Shown here: piece by piece, positions 57,126 to 64,000 of the stretch
Layout: the number at the start of each line of letters is the position of its first letter
Position numbering within the stretch: the first letter of the stretch is position 1
Source of the DNA: Selaginella moellendorffii
Lineage: Eukaryota > Streptophyta > Lycopodiopsida > Selaginellales > Selaginellaceae
DNA: 64,000 nucleotides
Direction of reading: 5' to 3'
Assembly (NCBI RefSeq): GCF_000143415.4
Contig: NW_003314281.1
Span: forward strand, 484,833-548,832
Program-made: the position numbers and the translations under genes
Notes under the pieces: generated by a model
Database searches by the model: none
Seen by the model: only the letters and a program-made list of their open reading frames with translations
Told to the model about the DNA's origin: nothing

Positions 57126-57160
57126 TCTCTTCTCTTCTCTCTCTCTCTCTCTCTCCCTCT
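57126..57160. repeat. CT/GA microsatellite in MYB upstream region
   Basis: TCTCTCTCTCTCTCTCTC run, reading as GA repeat on the MYB strand, about 245 bp upstream of its start. Confidence 0.9.
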
Positions 57161-60100
57161 TTTCCACCTTTGAAGTCACAAACACTCGTGGGTCATTGAG
57201 TCACCTAACAAGGGAAGCAAAGACACGCTACGTTTCGATTGCTCTAAAACCTTACTCTGGTGTGCTTGTGTCATATATAAGTTTATATATTATATAGAGC
57301 ACTTTGGCTTAACCAGAGAATTTGGATTGCGCTTCAAGACAAGTGTGAAGTGATTTCTGCCCAAAACAATCTTGAGCCCCAAACTGGATAGTGATGTATA
57401 TATACACAAAAACTCGACCACAAGGAAAGGCAGGACTTGCAAAGAGAGAGAGAGCACACGAGAGGGCAAAGTGACAACGATGGATGGTAGGCCGTCAAGG
57501 CGACTACGACCCCAAAACAAGCAAGATGGGGACTCCATCCACCTCCGAGAAAAAGATGCCAGCGAGAGATTCCAAGTGATTCCCACTGCCCAATACGTGT
57601 TGAACTTCCCCTCTTTATCTCCCGCATATTCCCGGGGAATATGCATATTCCAGCCGTACTCCGTCACCCCGTATAATCCCAGTGCCAGAGAGATTGTGAA
57701 ATGCCACGCTCTCCTACGTAGCGAGTCTTACTATCTCTCAGGTGTGGGCGATAAGATCTCCTCCTCGATTCGAGCAACATGCCACGACCTCCGCCCCTCA
57801 AGCTTTGCTTTCCGAAGGACAGGCCATCGATCCATTCGTGACCAACCAACCTGAGCTTCCTTTTTTTTTTTTTGCTTTGCCCTCTTTCCTTTGTTTCGCC
57901 AACTTTAATTTCTTTCGGGAGTGTCTCACGTCATGGGACCACTTTGGAGAGGTTGTGTGTGAGTGTGTATGTGTGTCCACTGTGACTCGTAACTCACAAC
58001 ATAGCTAAATCGTGGCATGACTGAGAGCCGGAGCCAACCGGAGATGGGCCTGGAGAGCATCAACAGCGTTTGGCAGCTGCAATTCAATTCGATCGACACA
58101 GGAAAAATTGGTTTCTAGCCCCGCATGTCGATGGGTCGTGTATAAGGGGCACACATGGCGTTCTTTTGAAGCACGGGTTCTTCGCGATATCAAAGTTGTG
58201 GGACACATTGGATATGTTGGTTGAGGAAAGAAATGAAAAGGTCACGCTTTTGATTATTCCTCCTAGGGTTCAGACTTCCAATGCGAACCAGGCCTTCGCG
58301 GAGCGTTCGCCTCGTTTTTAACTTGCGGTCAAACATTTTCTACTGCCAGTCAATTTGCTACGTCTCACGGGTTGACTTCTGCGTTTCCATCCACCATGGA
58401 AGACTGGCCTTGACGAATTATCCGAGTTGGTGGTTGATTCAATCCAGGAAATCGCTCAGACTATGGGGGCTATAGTGGTACGCCAAAATTTTCCAAAAGA
58501 GTTGCGGATGCAAGACGTGAAATTCCACTCAATTTCTCGCATCTTGATTACAGTGTTGACTAGAAAAATCATTGACATTTGGCATCCAGTAATGTGCTGA
58601 CAGGCAGCTTGTCCGCGTACCAGTGAGCCACCAAGAAATCCACATCCCCCTCAAAAACAAACGTTGACGTGGCGCCATGCTGACGTGCGGCGCACCCGGG
58701 TCGTGCGGGCGCCGCCAGTGGGCTCCCCATTGACCAGCTCTCGGGGTCACGGTGGAAGGGCGCCCGCAATGCGATTTAGCACGAATATCTCGCGGAATCT
58801 CCCTCCAATCACGCATTCAATCCAGCTTGTCCCACTGGATCCGACCAGATTCGCGTGGAGCATGAGAGAGCGCGTACGGAGATCTGGAGCTCCAACACAT
58901 ATCTTGTATGGAATCTCTCCAATCGCTGGAGCGTTACTCTCTCCTCCGGGAGATGTGAAACGATGACCTAACCTGTTGGTCCTCGCGGCATTGCTTTGTC
59001 TTGGTCGTCATCACCTTTGCAAAAAAATGTGTTGCCGGACGAGAGCGGCGTTTTGACAAGTGCGTCAACTTCAGCCGGATTTCCCGGGAGGTTCTATATG
59101 TAATTTCTTCTTCTTGGCAAGATGGGAAGCCGCTATCCTCCATGTCCAACAAAAGTCTGCCCATTCTCTCGAGCTGGCTTGTTCATTCACACTTCTTCTT
59201 TGTCTGCAATGCCTATAGGCTATTTCACTTCCCTGTTGGGAGATCCTGAGGGCCGAAGCATAACCCAGATAAATCATAAACATTGCAAGTTGTGTTCAAA
59301 AACATTAATGCACTCGTGTTCATAACAAATTTGAGTCCATCCTCAGGAAACAATTTTGAACTAAGGAAGAGTTTGCAATGGAACAGATTTACATTGTCCT
59401 GACTCAATAAACTAATGCACCATCCTGGAGATCTCCGTACACCCAAATGGAATCAATCCCAGTGACCTCACTCCCGAGCTTTTATAATATTCTACATTGG
59501 TTGAGAGTGGATCCATGAAGCAAGTGATCTCCAAACATTCCCCTGTGCTGCGAACACGAGAAACAGACGTGAGGAGTCAACTTGAGGAGAGGAGGAACCA
59601 AAAAAAGAGAAAACCATTAAATAAAAGTTGGAAAATCAGGCCCAGTGGGATATCCATCTAACTTCTTACCCAAGTTCATACGTAATGCTAACGCCATGCT
59701 CATGTTTGCAAAGGCCCAGCCTTGAAGCATCATCAGCCGTTGGGATTGAGCAATCAGCTGTCACACAAAACACTAAAAAAAAATTTCAAGTCGAATCAAT
59801 TTTATGGAGATCTAATAAATTTTATGGTCAGCCCTTTCTCTCTCTCTCTCTCTCGCTCTCTCTCTATCCGGACCCGTTTTCTTGTGAAAGCAAGGTTTGT
59901 TGGGTTTGGTGGTTACATCGCCAGTACTCGAGTCAATTCCCAAAATGTAGCTTAAACAATGCGTGCACAAGTTTGGAGCCCAATTTGATCTCTTTCAAAG
60001 GAGAGGCATTTGCGTGACAACCAAGTTACCCGTCCAAGTCGTGTCACTCCAAAACATGACCGATTCCTGACCACGGGGCCGTGACGCTGATGCGTGCCCG

Positions 60101-61834
60101 ATCAAAGCGAAGCCGCAAGCTTTCCCCAACTTCCCTTGTTCTTTCGTTTTTTTTGTTTTCTTTTTTTAGAGTTTTGTTTGTTCGTGGGTGAAGTTGCAAA
60201 ATCTGTGGCAACAGATTGAGCCCGACCCAAACGTTCGTGTGGAAAATCTCCCGCAACAAACGAAAGCAATTGAGAGAAACAGGAATATCATATATGTATA
60301 TACACTGATACGATCCTTACACTCGCATCTAAAAACGTCGGTATACACGCAAGTCTTGTTTCATCTTGATCGGGTCCGGGGAGATTGCGGATTGGACAAA
60401 GCTGGCTGGCTGTGGTTACAAGAACACACCCGCCAACTTGTGTTTAACGCGGGGTGGCGGTGCTTGCTCCTTGGGGAAACTTTGCCTGGCCCATCTCCAA
60501 ACACTATGGGACCGATCTGGGCAATTTTAATCCCTTGATCCAGCTGCAAGATGGGACCATATTGATATACTGCTTTGCCGGTGGTTACTTATATGGCGCT
60601 AAATCCCCGCATTAATCTGTGGAAACTATGTTTCTCCCTTAACAAACCTCATCACGAGTGCATGACCAGGTGATGGCATCGATTAAAGAACCATGCAAAC
60701 GTTAAGGTCAGAGCCGTGAGGTATCTGATTGTCTATTCAGGCTTGCCTGCGGGTGGTAGTACCATACATGAGATTAGCATTTGATTCTCCATACGTGACA
60801 CATCAAGCTCTGAGGAGCTGAATCGATCAGGAACGAGGCCACAGAAGCGTTTCCCAAATGCAACGTACCACACTTATAGACAGAGGTGTTGGTCTAAGTC
60901 TTTGTATTTTATCATGCTTCTCTCAATGAGATTCTCCTCTAGCTGTACCTTGGTTCGTCTGTATAACAGGAAAGAGGAATTCCTAAGCAGCTTTCTGGCC
61001 CAATGATTCCCTTGCAAGTGCGACGCCACATTTTCTATAAAAGGATGCTCGGGATAATACTTTTCGTATTATAATTGGGCTATGAGTTTGTGAGTGTTTG
61101 TGTGCTCTTTATTGTAGAGTCAAAAAAATAAAAAATAAAAACACTAGATGTTGGAGTTTTGGAGTTTGGGTATCTTGGAAAGTTTGTGCAAAAGAGATGA
61201 ACAGAATTGGGAGTGCTTTTGCTTGATTGCCATAAAATCTAGACAATCTGGAAAAGAATGAAGACTCAAAGTTCACAAGGCAGAAAGATGAGTTAATTCT
61301 GAGTTACATGTCGCAAGTTGGCTATAGTCCAAGGCAAACCCAACGACGTATGCCCTGACGTAATGTACCATTTCTGCGTAAGCACGATTGACCACAAATC
61401 GAGATGGTGGTATTTTTTTATCTTGTTGCTATCAAAGAGATTCGAGGGTCACAGTTTTTACCAGTCGCAATACAAAGATATACTTTTCTTTATTGTGTTA
61501 TGCGAAAATAGTTCTTTCCCTTTTGTCCAATTATTCCAAAGAACAAATCTCAACAAAGCTAGATTGTGCACAGCGATGAGCCAAGTCTACAAAGCAATAG
61601 ACGAACAAAAGAGACTCGCAGCGAAGACCTTGAATCTAAAGTTTCGTCACTCATGCATTTATACAAGTCGAGTAATCGCAGTATATAAAAGAATGATAGC
61701 TTTTCTCACCTCTGGATGCTCTCTAAACACAATTTTCACGACCTTTTTCTGTACACGAGTTCATCCATTCAGACGCGGAAGTGTGATTGATCATAGCTTG
61801 CCTGGGAAAAAAAAGCTTGGATCTTGACCGAAAT
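57161..61834. other. Long stretch without a recognisable gene
   Basis: About 4.7 kb. Open frames at 57372-57854 (160 codons), 60188-60538 (116 codons) and 61318-61827 (169 codons) show no recognisable domain. A palindrome-like ATATTCCCGGGGAATATGC lies near 57626. The last 200-300 bp probably include the 3' UTR of the transporter gene on the reverse strand. No tRNA was seen. Confidence 0.5.
59836..59870. repeat. CT microsatellite
   Basis: Run of CTCTCTCTCTCTCTCTC with one CTCG interruption. Confidence 0.9.
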
Positions 61835-63309
61835 TCACGTCTCTTTGTCCGAGTCCGTCTTCCAGAGCGATGAAGCCAGTGTCGTGGCATCCTCGGCAAT
61901 GTTTTGCCTCCCATTGTCAATAACAATTCGAGGCTCTTCCTTGTGCACCTACAAAATCATGTTATAAGTATTATAAGTTTCCGAGACAATGAATAACGCT
62001 GAAAAGTTCACCTGGGATTGCGAGGATGGAGGATTTGTCGTGGCCTTTTGAGTTTCCAGGATGGAACTCAGGGAGTAGAGACCCATTCCAATCACAGCTA
62101 CCAAGATCCCGGAAATATTTCTCCAGCTGAACGGAGTCTTCAGGACGACGTAGCCAAAAGTCAATATGAGGCAGGTCTTGAGGTGCCCCAGCACCTGGTA
62201 GCTGACAGGAGAGGTTCTTCCGATCACCAAGAAGGTGCTAAAGTTGACGGACACAGCGATCAAGCAGGACAAAACTATAAACATCTACACACACCAGAAA
62301 AAACAAAAAAAAGAAAAAAGAGTGTGGTCAGAGCACTCCAAAGTGACAGGAAATCACGTTTGTTTTACCACGACTTTGGGGTTGTACTCGAAGGCAAAAA
62401 CGTTTTGCTTGGTGAGCGCAAAGTCGAAGATCGGACCCATGAGAATTAATGTCGTGACTTGATAGGGGCAGGACTGGAAGAGAAGCTGGGTGGAAGAGAC
62501 CTTGTACCCCTTCTGGATCGTGTTCGTCATCTGGTAGAACAAGGTTATATAGAAGTTCGGAAGAACTGAAACATGTACACAAGCTTACAATTTGAGCAAT
62601 GCAGGTTGTCAAAATCGCAAACAGCGACAAAACTGTTCCTTGAAAGTTAAGTTGCAGATCCGTGACTGTAGCCACGGCAACTCCGCCCAGGAGAATAACT
62701 AGCGACAGCTGAATCCTGTGGCTGGAACACCACGAGGCATTGGATTTATACTAACTTAATAAGCACAAGAAGGTACCTGAAGTGTTTCCCTAGGAAGATT
62801 GTCTCCAGTATAACTGTGCATGGGATAATCGCGAGCTTTGTCATCTGGAAAAGAAGATTAGCTTGTATAGTATGAGAACTTCAGCTTACCTGGTAGAAAC
62901 CAACTGAGTTGTAGCCCAGGCTGAGGTTGAGGAAGGCAATGGAAGATGCATTGAGTACACCGAAAGCCATGACGACGCGCATGTTAATGTGCTTTTGCTG
63001 GAAAAAGTTGAGCCAGTTTGCGATCTGGAGCGAGCAGTACGTGATCACGAGGTGCCAGCTCGAAAGAGTTGTGGCTGCCAAGATCAAACAATGAAAACTT
63101 TGAAACTTTGCACTTTGGCATCTCTAGAAGCTAAAAGCGTTGGATTTCTCAATCTAGGGGGAACGAAGGATAGAAGTTGCAAACTTACCGAAGTTGAAGC
63201 CCAGGTTTGATATGAGGGCCTTGTTGCAGATGACAATGGCCACCGCCGAGACGACGGACAAAGCCAAAGCTCCGGCCGTGCTCCAGCAAGCGCTCGATTC
63301 CGCGGTCAT
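61835..63309 (-). CDS. UXT: UDP-xylose transporter-like nucleotide-sugar transporter (351 aa, 7 exons)
   Basis: Exons: 63309-63189, 63074-62890, 62844-62777, 62721-62589, 62530-62369, 62284-62012 and 61948-61835. All introns have GT/AG ends (114, 45, 55, 58, 84 and 63 bp), and the joined frame of 352 codons is open to the TGA. About ten hydrophobic helices fill the protein. Diagnostic stretches are ICNKALISNLGFNFATTLSS, LNLSLGYNSVGFYQMTKLAI, TNTIQKGYKVSSTQLLFQSC and TSPVSYQVLGHLKTCLIL, with the conserved Lys-Thr pair of this family. It matches the UXT clade (Arabidopsis At2g28315 type) of the triose-phosphate/nucleotide-sugar transporter family, which moves UDP-xylose into the Golgi for xylan synthesis. 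The short hydrophilic tail ends SLWKTDSDKET. Substrate is inferred from the clade. Confidence 0.92.
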
Positions 63310-64000
63310 TGCTAGTCGCAAACTTCCCAAACTCTGGGAGCGACGAGGGAAAAGGAAAAAACACCACCACCAAAGAGCTCCACGTAGAGAGAGTGATGCG
63401 ACCTAATCGATCACAATGTGTGTGGCTACTCCAATGTCCGAAACGAATAAAAGGGACAAGCTTTATTTACGAAGAAAGGAACTGGGAGATATGAGATGAG
63501 ATTGAGATGAGATGCAAGAAAAAGGAATGCAAATTTAAACTGCTAGAAACTTACGTGAGATCTGGTATGAGTTGACTCGAATTGGGCGATGGAGAGGAGT
63601 TTCTTCCTCGCTGTGATCCCCGGAGAGATTGGAGAGAAGGCAAATTCTTTCTTCTCGCTCGCCCCAAGTGTGTGTTCTTGTGACAAAACCAACTGATGCT
63701 TGTTACACGGAGGTGGAGGACCACCAGCAAGTAAGCAACATGTCGCATTCGAGAAGTTGCTCCTCCCTATCAATCAAACACCCAAAACCAAAAAAATCTC
63801 GCAAAGGAACAAAAGAGAGGGAGAGGAAACACTAAGAAATGGATGAGAGAATGAGAGATTTGACAGCAAAGCAGTGCTCCAAACATGTCTTTCGGGCTGA
63901 TGGCCAGTAGTTTTCTCTTCGTAGAGCTGAAAGCGTGCATTCTAGCTAAGATTTCTATCATAATTTAAAGGAAAGAAAGAAAGAGAGAAAGAGAGGATGG
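63310..64000 (-). promoter_or_regulatory. Upstream region of the transporter gene
   Basis: Probable 5' UTR and promoter. A CGTAAGTTT donor-like site on the reverse strand near 63551-63555 could start a 5' UTR intron. A GA-rich run (AAAGAAAGAAAGAGAGAAAG) lies at 63970-63995. No other gene is seen. Confidence 0.4.

Noticed and set aside
57372-57854. 160-codon plus-strand frame upstream of the reverse MYB
   Set aside because: No recognisable domain, no splice or promoter context; probably chance.
61318-61827. 169-codon plus-strand frame ending at the transporter stop
   Set aside because: Lies over the likely 3' UTR of the reverse-strand transporter and shows no known domain.

Overview
This is a nuclear segment from a land plant, most consistent with a lycophyte such as Selaginella. 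The plant genes are an R2R3-MYB pair, a DYW-class PPR relic, a bulb-type lectin, an ARM-repeat membrane protein family and a UDP-xylose-transporter-like protein. The introns are very short (45-114 bp in the transporter). The organism name is inference; the plant origin is well supported.

Layout. Three tandem copies of one gene block occupy much of the window. The block is ARM-repeat membrane protein gene, then a decayed ARM paralogue, then a reverse-strand ureidoglycolate lyase/hydrolase-domain gene, then the promoter and exon 1 of an R2R3-MYB gene. Copy A (about 340-4780) follows a lectin gene cut by the left edge. Copy B spans about 31270-38760 and copy C about 45331-51460. Only the last MYB (51064-52323) is complete; the two earlier ones stop in intron 1 and run straight into the next ARM copy. 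This is the signature of unequal tandem duplication. Copies A and C of the ARM gene are open. Copy B has two frameshifting deletions. Only copy C of the lyase-domain gene is complete, because A and B lost the last exon through two different deletions.

Transposons. A hAT-like DNA transposon relic with an 8-bp target duplication lies at the same site in blocks A and B, and block C keeps the empty site. In block A the element is swollen from about 2.5 kb to 25 kb by nested insertions. These are a 3.7-kb AT-rich insert, a Ty3/gypsy 3' fragment, a reverse-oriented solo LTR (target duplication GGTAG), and inside that LTR a 17-kb LTR-INT-LTR-INT-LTR-INT-LTR array of a non-coding, LARD-like retroelement (target duplication TCGAT). 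Each LTR carries a GA-rich minisatellite of 12-bp and 6-bp units. These arrays have no stop codons in several frames, so they produce long spurious ORFs. Only the first internal region keeps the tRNA-Met-type primer binding site.

Between blocks B and C lie two decayed PPR gene fragments (38763-43364). The first is joined to the 5' end of an ARM copy and contains a micro-inversion. The right third (52.3-64 kb) is ordinary: a second, unrelated R2R3-MYB gene on the reverse strand (55308-56882), a long stretch without a recognisable gene, and a seven-exon UXT-type nucleotide-sugar transporter (61835-63309). The genes do not form one pathway. Their arrangement reflects duplication and transposition.
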